Part shown: positions 29,758 to 38,083 of the stretch, piece by piece
Position numbering within the stretch: the stretch's first letter is position 1
How the letters are laid out: every line of letters begins with the position of its first letter
Origin: an uncultured Bacillaceae bacterium
Lineage (GTDB): Bacteria > Bacillota > Bacilli > Bacillales > Cytobacillaceae
Direction of reading: 5' to 3'
DNA: 64,000 nucleotides
NCBI GenBank assembly: GCA_937995745.1
Contig: CALKIU010000006.1
Location: 17,786-81,785, forward strand
The notes under the pieces: generated by a model
What the model was told of the DNA's origin: nothing
Database searches by the model: none
Seen by the model: only the letters and a program-made list of their open reading frames with translations
Position numbers and translations under genes: made by a program

Positions 29758-29814
29758 ACGGTACGGAAAACCGGTATGGGCCAGATTCTTCCGCGTAAAG
29801 ATTTGGAGTTACTT

Positions 29815-29858
29815 CCCCCTCTTGCAGCATAAAATGCTTGTAAGGGGGGATTTTTTTT
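29815..29858 (+). terminator. Terminator-like hairpin that also contains the yunB ribosome binding site
   Basis: CCCCCTCTTGCAGCAT pairs with ATGCTTGTAAGGGGG (wobble and one bulge), followed by A and T8. The right arm GGGGGG is the only ribosome binding site for yunB, and the TTG start uses the last two bases of the T-run. It would end yunC transcripts, and folding would hide the yunB initiation site. Confidence 0.7.
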
Positions 29859-30594
29859 GCTGAGACCACGAATCAAACGGCGCGTGAGAGGTCCGCTGCC
29901 GTTTAAATACGTTCTCTTCATCACCTTTATATTTTTTGTATTGTCCACCGCCCTGGGCCTGTGGATTATTAATAAATCATTGAAGCCGACATTGATGTCT
30001 TTTGCCGAATCGCAAACGAGGCAAATCGCCACCCTTGCCATCAGCAAAGCAGGCATGGAGCGGGAACCGGTCGACATTCATGAAGTCATCGTAAAGGATA
30101 AGGAAAGCGACCTTATCTACTTTGATACGGAAAAAATTAATAAAATCCGCGGAGATACGGCCAGATTAATTTTAAAAAACATCAAGATGGCCGAAAAAGG
30201 AGAGTTGGAAGAGCTTGAAGATATCCTGGAAATGGACATGAATAAGAATGACAAGGGCAAAGGCATCGTTTATTCCATCCCGCTCGGAAAAGTGACAAAC
30301 AACGCTCTGTTGGGCAATCTCGGTCCCCATATTCCCGTACAGTTCAGCACCGTCGGCCATTTGCAAGCGGATGTGGAAACCGAATTTCAAGAGGTTGGCA
30401 TCAATAACGTGTACGTGGAAATTTTCATCAACTTGACCGTACATATGCAAATCATTATTCCGTTTGCATCTGAAAAAGCGGAGGTCAAGCAGAAGATTCC
30501 TGTTGCCGTGGGAATTCTTCCGGGCGAAGTGCCGCAGTTTTACAATAAAGGCGGAGGGGGATTGGTTCCTTCCCTGCAAATTCCGGTGGACTAA
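29857..30594 (+). CDS. yunB: Sporulation protein YunB
   Basis: 245 aa. A basic N-terminus, one membrane helix (about 18-40, YVLFITFIFFVLSTALGL), then an extracytoplasmic domain ending GGGGLVPSLQIPVD. In B. subtilis YunB is a sigma-E dependent mother-cell protein needed for efficient sporulation. TTG start, seven nt after a G6 run. That site lies inside a terminator-like stem-loop, which is unusual. The promoter for the following riboswitch overlaps its stop codon. Confidence 0.9.
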   Translation: MLRPRIKRRVRGPLPFKYVLFITFIFFVLSTALGLWIINKSLKPTLMSFAESQTRQIATLAISKAGMEREPVDIHEVIVKDKESDLIYFDTEKINKIRGDTARLILKNIKMAEKGELEELEDILEMDMNKNDKGKGIVYSIPLGKVTNNALLGNLGPHIPVQFSTVGHLQADVETEFQEVGINNVYVEIFINLTVHMQIIIPFASEKAEVKQKIPVAVGILPGEVPQFYNKGGGGLVPSLQIPVD

Positions 30595-30615
30595 TTTTCA
30601 TGCAATTGTTATACT
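30587..30615 (+). promoter_or_regulatory. Sigma-A promoter of the lysine riboswitch transcript
   Basis: TGGACT, 17-bp spacer, TATACT with a TG extension. The -35 box overlaps the end of yunB. Confidence 0.65.
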
Positions 30616-30637
30616 AGAAGCATAATTTCATATTGAA

Positions 30638-30820
30638 GCTATTCCGATGGGGTAGAGGAGCGGAATCTAAGAGTAGGCCGCGGGAGTCTGACAAACGATG
30701 ATCGCTGCTGAAAGGAGATTTCGCCGAAGCAAAATAACGGGTCGGCGTTATTTTGCTGGTGTTGCTTTGAATAAGAGTAACACTGTCATTATGGAATTCC
30801 ATAATGGAGAGCTACAGATC
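30638..30820 (+). promoter_or_regulatory. Lysine riboswitch (L-box)
   Basis: Conserved L-box blocks are visible in order: GGGTAGAGGAGCGG, AAGAGTA, TGAAAGGAGATTTCGCCGAAGC, GCTGGTGTTGC, GAGTAACACTGTCATTATGG and the closing GGAGAGCTAC. The last block pairs with GAAGCT at the 5' end. Lysine binding should favour the terminator at 30849-30888 and reduce expression of the carrier at 31117. Confidence 0.93.
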
Positions 30821-30848
30821 GTGATGGAGATACAAGTTGCCTGCAACT

Positions 30849-30888
30849 AAGAGTAATGATGGGATGATCTCTGTCATTACTCTTTTTG
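30849..30888 (+). terminator. Regulated terminator of the lysine riboswitch
   Basis: AGAGTAATGA pairs with TCATTACTCT, followed by T5-G-TT. Confidence 0.88.
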
Positions 30889-30909
30889 TTTGCAAAGGAG
30901 CGGTGAAAA

Positions 30910-31017
30910 GTGCCCTTCCAAAATGCGCAAGAACCGGGATGGGATATAATGAAAAAAAAGCGTTGTATTCCGTTCTTTCCGGATAGATCCGGAAAAAGCC
31001 GGCTGCGCTTCTCATAA
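30910..31017 (+). CDS. Possible 35-residue leader peptide with a Lys-Lys-Lys run
   Basis: GTG start nine nt after a perfect AAAGGAG, then 35 codons with MKKKRC in the middle and a basic C-terminal half. It sits between the lysine terminator and the lysine carrier. It could be a leader peptide adding translational sensing of lysine, or chance. No homologue recognised. Confidence 0.3.
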   Translation: MPFQNAQEPGWDIMKKKRCIPFFPDRSGKSRLRFS

Positions 31018-31116
31018 AGGGAATGCTTTTCATTGGCGGAAACGTTTTTCGTGCCAACGGCGCCATCGCAATAGAAGCCTGTGCTCTCTCCAATTTCATT
31101 ATCAGGAGGATTAACG

Positions 31117-32709
31117 ATGACTAATTCCATCTTATCAGTCATTCCGCCAATTTTGGCCATTGTCATGGTAATTGCCACGAAAAGGGTGCTCTTGTCGCTC
31201 GGAGTCGGAATCGTCTCGGCCGCATTGATTCTGGCAGAATTCCATTTTGGAGAAACGTTGAAAATTGTTTTCGCCTCTTTTAAAAATATTTTTCTTGCAG
31301 ATGGCGGGTTAAACACGTGGAATGTGTACATGATTCTGTTCCTGCTCATATTGGGCGTTATCACCGCCTTTATTTCCATGAACGGAGGCAGCCGCGCCTT
31401 CGGAGAGTGGGCGATGAAAAAAGTCAAAACGCGGGCGGGAGCAAAATTGGTCGGCGCCGTCCTCGGATTGATTATTTTTATCGATGATTATTTTAATGCT
31501 TTGGCAGTGGGGCAGATCACACGCCCCATTACGGACCGGCACAAAGTTTCCCGGGCAAAGCTTGCCTACATCATTGATTCCACGTCCGCACCCATTTGTG
31601 TGATTTCCCCCGTCTCGAGCTGGGGAGCATATATCATTTCTTTGCTCTTGCCGATTTTTGCCGCCCATCATGTGACGGAATATACGGCTTTTTCCGCTTT
31701 CGTTCAGATGATTCCGTTGAATTTTTATGCTCTTGCCGCTCTTTTGATGGTATTTATTGTCGTCTTTCGCAATATTAACATCGGACAGATGAAGATTCAT
31801 GAGGCACGGGCCATTGGAACGGGGCAAGTTGTCGATTTGTCGAAGCCGGTGCCGGGCGAATTAAAAGGCGACCTGCCATCGAGCAAAAAGGGTGCCGTTG
31901 CCGATTTGCTTCTTCCGATACTTGCTTTGTTGGCCGGTACGGTCAGTTTCATGTTCTGGACAGGCTACCGGGCCCTTGACGGGGAAGCGACCATTTTAAA
32001 AATCTTCGAACATACAGACGTGTCCCTGTCGCTGTTTTTGGGCGGATTGTTCAGTTTAACCGTTGCTTTATTGATGTTTTTCCGCCACGCAAAAGTATTG
32101 AAATCCGTTCCTGCCGGCGCATTTTTTAAAGGGATGAAATCGGGAGCGCAGTCGATGCTTCCGGCTGTTTATATTTTGATTTTCGCTTGGAGCATCACAG
32201 ATTTGATCGGGCAGTTGGAAACGGGGGCGTATTTGGCCGGAATTGTTCAAGAGATAGATTTGAATATTGCTTTTCTTCCTGCAATTGTATTCATTATTTC
32301 CGGGTTAATGGCTTTTGCCACCGGCACATCTTGGGGAACGTTTGGCGTGCTTCTGCCGATTGCCGGAGAAATTGCCGCCGCAACGGATATCTCGCTCCTG
32401 CTTCCGATGATGGCGGCGGTCCTGGCCGGTGCCGTGTTCGGCGACCACACTTCTCCCATATCCGATACGACGATCCTGTCGTCAACAGGCGCCGGCTGCG
32501 ATCTGATGGATCATGTTATGACCCAGCTTCCTTATGCCATGGTTGCCGCCGGCATGGGGGTTGTCGGCTTCTTAATCGTCGGCTTGACGGGGAGCATTCT
32601 CCTGTCCCTCGGCGCCGTGCTTCTATTGTTGATCGTGTTTGCTGTATTTGCCCCGCAGGGAAATATGCAGTATGAGAACGAGTTTTACGTGAACAGACAA
32701 GGCTCTTAA
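31117..32709 (+). CDS. NhaC-family carrier, predicted lysine transporter
   Basis: 530 aa with about 12 membrane helices. The segment LGLIIFIDDYFNALAVGQ and the C-terminal FATGTSWGTFGVLLPI with AVFGDHTSPISDTTILSSTG are hallmarks of NhaC-type Na+/H+ antiporters. Because it follows a lysine riboswitch, it is better read as one of the NhaC-like proteins predicted to take up lysine (often called LysW). ATG at 31117 follows AGGAGG. An in-frame GTG at 31081 lacks a ribosome binding site. Confidence 0.88.
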   Translation: MTNSILSVIPPILAIVMVIATKRVLLSLGVGIVSAALILAEFHFGETLKIVFASFKNIFLADGGLNTWNVYMILFLLILGVITAFISMNGGSRAFGEWAMKKVKTRAGAKLVGAVLGLIIFIDDYFNALAVGQITRPITDRHKVSRAKLAYIIDSTSAPICVISPVSSWGAYIISLLLPIFAAHHVTEYTAFSAFVQMIPLNFYALAALLMVFIVVFRNINIGQMKIHEARAIGTGQVVDLSKPVPGELKGDLPSSKKGAVADLLLPILALLAGTVSFMFWTGYRALDGEATILKIFEHTDVSLSLFLGGLFSLTVALLMFFRHAKVLKSVPAGAFFKGMKSGAQSMLPAVYILIFAWSITDLIGQLETGAYLAGIVQEIDLNIAFLPAIVFIISGLMAFATGTSWGTFGVLLPIAGEIAAATDISLLLPMMAAVLAGAVFGDHTSPISDTTILSSTGAGCDLMDHVMTQLPYAMVAAGMGVVGFLIVGLTGSILLSLGAVLLLLIVFAVFAPQGNMQYENEFYVNRQGS

Positions 32710-32729
32710 TGCCTTGTCTGTTTTTTTTT
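32694..32729 (+). terminator. Rho-independent terminator after the NhaC-family gene
   Basis: A perfect 10-bp stem CAGACAAGGC/GCCTTGTCTG with T9; the left arm lies in the last codons. Confidence 0.92.
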
Positions 32730-32934
32730 GGAAAAGAAAAAGAAATTTTTTCGGTTCATCCTGAATAAATAAATTATAAAAAGGGGGTGACAGCGGCTGT
32801 TTCCGTAAACGTTTCCAATCATTCGCATTATGTTGGCGGCGCTTCGGTTGCACCTTGAGGTTGATCCGGACAGGGATGTCTTTCCTATTGTATTTCGTCC
32901 GGGGTAAACATCCATGGAAAAAGGAGGGCTTATG

Positions 32935-34446
32935 ATGAATTTCCGGGAAAACTGGGGAACAAGAGCCGGATTTGTTCTTGCCGCCATGGGTTCGGCGATC
33001 GGTTTGGGCAATATTTGGCGGTTTCCCGGGGTGGCCTATGAAAACGGCGGGGGTGCATTTTTCCTTCCTTATTTGATAGCTTTGTTAACCGCCGGTATTC
33101 CGCTCCTCATTCTGGAATTCACAATTGGCCATAAGTACCGCGGTTCCGCGCCGTTGAGCCTCGGAAGGATGAGAAAAGGGTTTGAACCGCTGGGATGGTG
33201 GCAAGTAGCCGTCTCGTTTGTCATTTCCACTTATTATGCGGTGATTATCGCCTGGGCCATTTCTTATGCGTGGTTTTCCATCGGGCAAAAATGGGGCGGC
33301 AATCCGCAGGAATATTTGCTGGGTGAGTATTTGCGGGCGATTGACGCCGGTCAAATCGGCAGCTTGGTTCCCAATGTCTTTTTCCCTCTCGTCCTTATTT
33401 GGATTATTACTCTTTTTATCCTTTACAAAGGCGTTAAGAGGGGAATTGAGATTGCCAACAGAATTTTTATTCCTGCACTGGCCATTGTCTTTTTAATTAT
33501 CGTCATCCGGGCAGTGACGCTTGAAGGGGCCGTTGACGGACTGAATGCTTTCTTCAAGCCTGATTGGAGCGCTCTCAGTGACGGTTCCGTCTGGGTGGCC
33601 GCCTATGCGCAAATCTTCTTCAGTTTGTCCATCGGTTTTGCCATCATGATTACTTATGCCAGTTATTTATCCAAAAAAACGGATATTACGAATAACGCAT
33701 TTATTGTCGGTTTTGCCAATTCATCTTTTGAACTGCTGGCCGGTATCGGCGTGTTCGCGGCGCTCGGGTTTATGGCCGCACAGCAGGGAGTCGGGGTCCA
33801 TGAAGTGGTCAGCAAAGGAGTCATCCTCGCCTTTGCCGTCTTTCCGCAGATTATTAATGAATTGCCCGGCTTTAACGGCTTGTTCGGCGTGCTGTTCTTC
33901 CTGAGTTTGGTGCTGGCAGGCATCACATCGCTTATTTCCTTGTCGGAAACGTATATCGCCGCCGTCCAAGAGAAGTTTAAAGTTTCGCGGAAACGTTCCG
34001 TGGCCATCGGGGGAGGATTGGCAGCGCTCATCTCCATACTTTATGCCACACAAGGCGGACTAAATATTTTGGACAGTGTCGATTATTTTATTAACCATTA
34101 CGGCGTCGCTTTTGCCGGATTCATGGAAGTGGTGCTCGTCGCCTGGCTGGCCAGGGAGCTCAGGAATTTGCAAAGCCATGCCGATCAAGTGTCAGACATC
34201 CGGCTCGGACTGTGGTGGAGAGCTTGCCTCCTTGTGATCACTCCGCTCGTGCTCGGATATATGTTGATCCAGTCGTTCTTAACGGATATTGCGGAAAGTT
34301 ACGGCGGGTATCCGGTGTGGTTCAATGTTTATTCAGGCTGGATCGTGGCCGGAGCGGCAATCATGTTGGGATTTGTGTTTACGTATGTGAAAAAATGGGA
34401 TCCGGCTTATTTTGAACTTCCGAAAAACAAAGGGGGTTCACAATGA
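32935..34446 (+). CDS. NSS-family Na+-dependent amino acid symporter (MetP-like large subunit)
   Basis: 503 aa with about 12 helices. The opening NWGTRAGFVLAAMGSAIGL then GNIWRFPGVAYENGGGAF contains the Na+ and substrate binding residues of the neurotransmitter:sodium symporter fold (LeuT type). I chose the second of two adjacent ATGs, seven nt from GGAGG; 32932 is also possible. Its stop overlaps the start of a MetS-type small protein, as in MetPS systems, where the pair takes up methionine and alanine. Substrate is therefore probably a neutral amino acid; no SAM riboswitch precedes it. Confidence 0.92.
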   Translation: MNFRENWGTRAGFVLAAMGSAIGLGNIWRFPGVAYENGGGAFFLPYLIALLTAGIPLLILEFTIGHKYRGSAPLSLGRMRKGFEPLGWWQVAVSFVISTYYAVIIAWAISYAWFSIGQKWGGNPQEYLLGEYLRAIDAGQIGSLVPNVFFPLVLIWIITLFILYKGVKRGIEIANRIFIPALAIVFLIIVIRAVTLEGAVDGLNAFFKPDWSALSDGSVWVAAYAQIFFSLSIGFAIMITYASYLSKKTDITNNAFIVGFANSSFELLAGIGVFAALGFMAAQQGVGVHEVVSKGVILAFAVFPQIINELPGFNGLFGVLFFLSLVLAGITSLISLSETYIAAVQEKFKVSRKRSVAIGGGLAALISILYATQGGLNILDSVDYFINHYGVAFAGFMEVVLVAWLARELRNLQSHADQVSDIRLGLWWRACLLVITPLVLGYMLIQSFLTDIAESYGGYPVWFNVYSGWIVAGAAIMLGFVFTYVKKWDPAYFELPKNKGGSQ

Positions 34447-34547
34447 TGGAAACAAGCGCCATTGTCATGATGGTCGTCGGCATGGTCGTCATTTGGGGAG
34501 GTTTTGCCGCCAGTCTGGCTCATGCTCTCAGAAAACGGCGCACGTAA
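34443..34547 (+). CDS. metS: MetS-type small subunit of the NSS transporter
   Basis: 34 aa: METSAIVMMVVGMVVIWGG, one helix, then a short basic tail ending RKRRT. The ATG overlaps the large-subunit stop (ATGA), so translation is coupled. Size, single helix near the N-terminus, the WGG motif and location all fit the MetS family of NSS small subunits, shown in Corynebacterium to be needed for transport by MetP. A second ATG follows directly. Confidence 0.85.
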   Translation: MMETSAIVMMVVGMVVIWGGFAASLAHALRKRRT

Positions 34548-34587
34548 ACCGGGCGGCGGGGAAAAGGCAAAGGCAGAACAAAAAATC

Positions 34588-34615
34588 AGGGCAGCACCCG
34601 CTGCCCTATTTTTTT
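34588..34615. terminator. Bidirectional terminator between metS and lytH
   Basis: AGGGCAGC, loop ACCC, GCTGCCCT with T7 on the right and A6 on the left. It serves both converging transcripts; its right arm reaches the lytH stop codon. Confidence 0.9.
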
Positions 34616-35598
34616 CGCATCCGCTGTTTTTCCTGGCGTTCCCACAGCTTTAAATGCGGATACGGATCGAAGGACCACTCCGTATACCCGTTATCTTTGT
34701 ACATTCCGTAGTGAAGGTGGGGCGGGAATTTCCCGGACGTTCCCGGGGGTCCGTAGCCGGAATTGCCGACGCCGCCGATCAAGGTTCCCGGTTCGACCAC
34801 TTGTCCGATTTTCAAATCTTTGGCAAATCCGCTTAAATGGGCAAAATAATGGTAATTGTTATGGATGTCCCTGATGCCGACGCGCCAGCCCCCGTATTTG
34901 TTCCATCCTTTCATTTCCACAATCCCGTAGCAAGTGGCCCGGACGGGAACGCCATAGCCGGCAAAGATGTCGGTTCCTTCGTGAATCCTTCTTCCGCCCC
35001 AGCCCCTCGCGTGTCCCCATGTGCTTCTATAGCTGTAATTGCTCGTCAATGGAACGGGAAAACAATGCTCCTCCAAGTCGAGCCGGCCGAAATGACGGTA
35101 GATTTTCGCCATTCCCATAATGAGGCTGACAGCTTTGTCTCTTTTATAATAATCCCAAAGGGCGATTTTCAGGTTGTCGTGATCGGTACCGTACGTTTGC
35201 AAATGGCGGGCAAAAGCAAAAAGCACATCATAATCGTTTTTTCGGCTTGCTTTGCCGTCCCCGTCGCCGTCAAAACCGATTCCTCCGAAAAAACGGATCG
35301 AAAGAGGATTTTCATCATCGCGGTTCGGGTTTGCCAGTCCCGTCCATTGTTCCGGGGAAAAATAAATACCGCTGATTCCATCCGGATCAGGCAAATCCCG
35401 GCGGGAAGTTCTGACATTCCGTTCATACTGGTCGATGGCGGCCAAGTAATACCAAGGAATATGGGTGACCGCTTCCACTTGTTTGTACAATTTCATCCGT
35501 TGTTCATAAACATTGCTGTTTTCGGCAGCTTTTCCCGCAGGAGCGCCGCAAAGGATGAAGAATAAAAAAGCCAGGACATACATATGTAATTTCCGCAC
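34606..35598 (-). CDS. lytH: L-Ala-D-Glu peptidase LytH (spore cortex maturation)
   Basis: 330 aa, B. subtilis LytH/YunA-like. Signal peptide (about 1-25), a helical domain, then an M23 metallopeptidase domain near 205-310 with zinc ligands in RIHEGTDIFA (HxxxD) and PPHLHYG (HxH). Known role: removes peptide side chains in cortex peptidoglycan to leave single L-alanine, a sigma-K dependent step. GTG start eight nt after GGGGAG; an ATG at 35583 is an alternative. Its position near yunB and lipA is conserved. Confidence 0.92.
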   Translation of the reverse strand: MRKLHMYVLAFLFFILCGAPAGKAAENSNVYEQRMKLYKQVEAVTHIPWYYLAAIDQYERNVRTSRRDLPDPDGISGIYFSPEQWTGLANPNRDDENPLSIRFFGGIGFDGDGDGKASRKNDYDVLFAFARHLQTYGTDHDNLKIALWDYYKRDKAVSLIMGMAKIYRHFGRLDLEEHCFPVPLTSNYSYRSTWGHARGWGGRRIHEGTDIFAGYGVPVRATCYGIVEMKGWNKYGGWRVGIRDIHNNYHYFAHLSGFAKDLKIGQVVEPGTLIGGVGNSGYGPPGTSGKFPPHLHYGMYKDNGYTEWSFDPYPHLKLWERQEKQRMRKK

Positions 35599-35823
35599 AG
35601 TACAATCTCCCCTCGCTTTTTACTGGTGCGTTTTGGGATAATCTGTTATTGTTGAAGTGCCAAATTTTCTTGAAGAACTTGGCAAAATATGGGCGTCAAC
35701 GTTCAATCCACCATTAGTTTGGTTGTTCCGGAAAAAATAAATGAATATCAAATAATGGAAATCGTGCGAGTTTCCGGCTGTCAAAGAGACATACTATTGT
35801 TGAACGGAAACGGAGGGAAAGTG

Positions 35824-36720
35824 ATGAACAAAAAAGAACATATCCGCAAGCCGGATTGGTTGAAAATCAAATTGAACACCAATGAAAACTTTCAATCGTT
35901 AAAAAAATTAATGCGCGGGGCTGCTCTGAATACTGTTTGTGAGGAAGCGAGATGTCCCAATATACATGAATGCTGGGGGGCGCGGAGAACAGCCACCTTT
36001 ATGATTTTAGGGGACATTTGCACGAGGGCCTGCCGGTTTTGCGCTGTCAAATCGGGCCGCCCCCATGAGGTGGATTGGGAGGAGCCGGAACGGGTGGCCC
36101 GTTCTGTCGCCCTCATGAACTTGAAACACGTCGTCATTACTTCCGTTGCCCGGGATGACTTGGAAGACGGCGGTGCGTCCGTTTTTGCGGAAACGATACG
36201 GGCTGTGCGTCGGAAAAATCCTTTGACGACGATCGAAGTGCTCCCGTCAGACTTGGGCGGCAGCGTGGAAAATTTGAGAATTCTCCTTGAGGCCCGCCCC
36301 GATATATTTAATCATAATATCGAAACGGTCAGACGGCTTACGCCAAAAGTGAGGGCGCGGGCGCAGTATGAACGGTCCCTTCGGATGTTAAAATGGGCGA
36401 AGGAAATCGTTCCGGAGATGCCGACGAAATCAAGCATCATGGTGGGACTCGGGGAAACGAAGGAAGAAATCGTGGAGGCGATGGATGATCTGCGCAAAAA
36501 TGAGGTGGACATCCTGACGATCGGCCAGTATTTGCAGCCGACGAAGAAACATTTGCCGGTGGAAAAATATTATCATCCTGATGAATTCCGGGAATTGAAG
36601 AAAATGGCCCTTGCCAAAGGCTTCAGCCATTGCGAAGCAGGGCCGCTCGTGCGTTCATCCTACCATGCCGACGAACAAGTGCGCAATTTGGACGAACAAA
36701 GGAGGGCTTTGGAAGGTTGA
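35824..36720 (+). CDS. lipA: Lipoyl synthase LipA
   Basis: 298 aa, as in B. subtilis. Radical SAM enzyme that inserts two sulfur atoms into octanoyl groups on carrier proteins. Auxiliary cluster motif [12 protein letters not shown], radical SAM motif CTRACRFC, and the C-terminal RSSYHADEQ with the family serine. ATG at 35824 after GGAGGGAAAG; an adjacent GTG at 35821 is possible. Depends on the Suf machinery for its clusters and acts on lipoyl domains such as GcvH. Confidence 0.97.
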   Translation: MNKKEHIRKPDWLKIKLNTNENFQSLKKLMRGAALNTVCEEARCPNIHECWGARRTATFMILGDICTRACRFCAVKSGRPHEVDWEEPERVARSVALMNLKHVVITSVARDDLEDGGASVFAETIRAVRRKNPLTTIEVLPSDLGGSVENLRILLEARPDIFNHNIETVRRLTPKVRARAQYERSLRMLKWAKEIVPEMPTKSSIMVGLGETKEEIVEAMDDLRKNEVDILTIGQYLQPTKKHLPVEKYYHPDEFRELKKMALAKGFSHCEAGPLVRSSYHADEQVRNLDEQRRALEG

Positions 36721-36828
36721 TGCGGCATCGGTGCCCGATGATTCCGCCTGACGGTCCCGGCCGCGAAACAGTGTATGATTTTGCAATTCGCTGTGCTTTT
36801 TATTATCGTTATTTAAAAGAGAATCAGT

Positions 36829-36834
36829 TATAAT
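36829..36834 (+). promoter_or_regulatory. -10 box of yutD
   Basis: A perfect TATAAT; the -35 region is weak. An in-frame ATG at 36833 overlaps this box, so it cannot be the start on a transcript from this promoter. Confidence 0.5.
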
Positions 36835-36868
36835 GAAGTCGGGAGTCCCTCACAGAGAGGTGAAGAAA

Positions 36869-37162
36869 TTGATTTGCATCCATAATCACTGCTACGAACT
36901 CATTGAGGAAAGACGCAACGGATTTAATGAGGAGGCTTTCCGGCAAAGATACAGCGAGATTTTGGGCAAATATGACTATATCGTGGGAGATTGGGGATAC
37001 GGCCAGCTGCGATTGAAAGGATTTTTTGACGACCACAACCAAAGGGCGACATACGACACCAAAATCAGCACTCTCACTGATTATCTTTATGAATATTGCA
37101 ATTTTGGATGTCCGTATTTTGTTTTGAAAAAAGTGCGGCATAACCGTTACAGGGGAAGGTGA
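36869..37162 (+). CDS. yutD: Conserved protein YutD
   Basis: 97 aa. The core YDYIVGDWGYGQLRLKGFF and YCNFGCPYFVLKK match B. subtilis YutD (DUF1027). Cytoplasmic, function unknown. I chose the TTG at 36869, preceded by AGAGGTGA, because the in-frame ATG 36 nt upstream lies in the -10 box. Confidence 0.88.
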   Translation: MICIHNHCYELIEERRNGFNEEAFRQRYSEILGKYDYIVGDWGYGQLRLKGFFDDHNQRATYDTKISTLTDYLYEYCNFGCPYFVLKKVRHNRYRGR

Positions 37163-37188
37163 CTCCGGAAAGGAGCCACCTTCTTTTC
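37155..37188 (+). terminator. Rho-independent terminator after yutD
   Basis: GAAGGTG-CTCC pairs with GGAG-CACCTTC around a short loop, followed by TTTT; the left arm overlaps the stop codon. Confidence 0.85.
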
Positions 37189-37240
37189 ATTTCTTCCTGA
37201 TGAAAAACCACCCGGTCCGGGGTTTTGTCTAACGCCTCCG

Positions 37241-37543
37241 TCAGCTGTTGTTTTTGGCGGAATCCGTAAACAAATCCCCGTCTTCGCCGCCGTCATGGGT
37301 CGGGTGCGCTCCCTCCATTTGCCGCGGCAGACCGGCGTGAAGCGTGCGGTTTTCGTAAGTATAGGCGCTGTAGGTTTGTTGTTCGTAAGGATAGCGGGAG
37401 GGAGCCTTCTTTTTACAAACAGGTTCATGTTTTCGCGCCGGTTCCCCATATGCTCCTTCGGGAAATTCTTGCGGAACGAGAAATTTCCTCTGCATTTCCA
37501 CTGCGGAGAAATCAGTATAGATTTCCGGTTTTTGTTTTTTCAT
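37241..37543 (-). CDS. Small cytosolic protein of unknown function
   Basis: 100 aa, hydrophilic, rich in Tyr, Pro and charged residues (KHEPVCKKKAPSRYPYEQQ), probably largely unstructured. ATG start with GAGGTGATAGAAAG before it, so translation is likely. A perfect 8-bp hairpin (CTCAGAAG/CTTCTGAG, 37555-37574) ends in the GAG of that ribosome binding site. No family recognised with confidence. It lies between yutD and a DUF3055-like gene. Confidence 0.7.
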   Translation of the reverse strand: MKKQKPEIYTDFSAVEMQRKFLVPQEFPEGAYGEPARKHEPVCKKKAPSRYPYEQQTYSAYTYENRTLHAGLPRQMEGAHPTHDGGEDGDLFTDSAKNNS

Positions 37544-37632
37544 CTTTCTATCACCTCAGAAGTGTTCTTCTGAGTATTTTTTCCGGAAATCCGCCGAAAC
37601 ATGACGTGAAACAATTTGTGCAGAAGTCTCCA

Positions 37633-37896
37633 TTAAAGGGCTTCCCGCAAAAACTCCCTTAAATCCGCCGCCGCTTCGGAAGTGAGGGAAAAGGCTTCTT
37701 CCAAATAGCCCGGCTCATCCAAATCGTCATGGCCGATGATCGCATACCGGTTGGTTTGCAGGTTAAGAACAATTTGTTTGCCGAAAAACCGCTCCGATTG
37801 AACGATGGCCAGGTCGTAGCGGCCGTTTTCCGTGGCGAAACAGACAAAACGCGTCCGGCAATTTTCAAATTCGTCGTACAAAAAATCGCGCTCCAT
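37633..37896 (-). CDS. DUF3055-like small protein
   Basis: 87 aa, acidic, with FVCFATENGRYDLAIVQSER and a C-terminal EEAFSLTSEAAADLREFL helix. It resembles DUF3055 proteins of bacilli. ATG start with AAAGGAGAG at normal spacing. Function unknown. Probably in one transcript with the small gene 90 bp downstream, as no terminator of the usual kind separates them on that strand. Confidence 0.7.
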   Translation of the reverse strand: MERDFLYDEFENCRTRFVCFATENGRYDLAIVQSERFFGKQIVLNLQTNRYAIIGHDDLDEPGYLEEAFSLTSEAAADLREFLREAL

Positions 37897-38083
37897 AAAA
37901 GTCTCTCCTTTTCAACCGCTTCAAATGTTTCTATCTTCTTTATCATATCAAAACCGGCCCGCCCCTTCCTTTCTTCTGTTTGAAAATATCTTTTGCGGCG
38001 GCGGAAGGCCGTACTGCCGGAAAAAATGTGGTACAATATTACAAGAATCATTGTTGCATATTGCCGAAAGGATGGAAGGAACA

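Noticed and set aside
30789..31427. 212-codon minus-strand open frame over the lysine leader
   Set aside because: It overlaps the riboswitch terminator and the start of the NhaC-family gene antisense, without a ribosome binding site.
34837..35565. 242-codon plus-strand open frame antisense to lytH
   Set aside because: lytH has a clear M23 domain, signal peptide and terminator; the opposite frame has no recognisable features.
36833..36868. ATG start for yutD at 36833
   Set aside because: The ATG lies in the TATAAT box; the TTG at 36869 has AGAGGTGA and matches the B. subtilis N-terminus.
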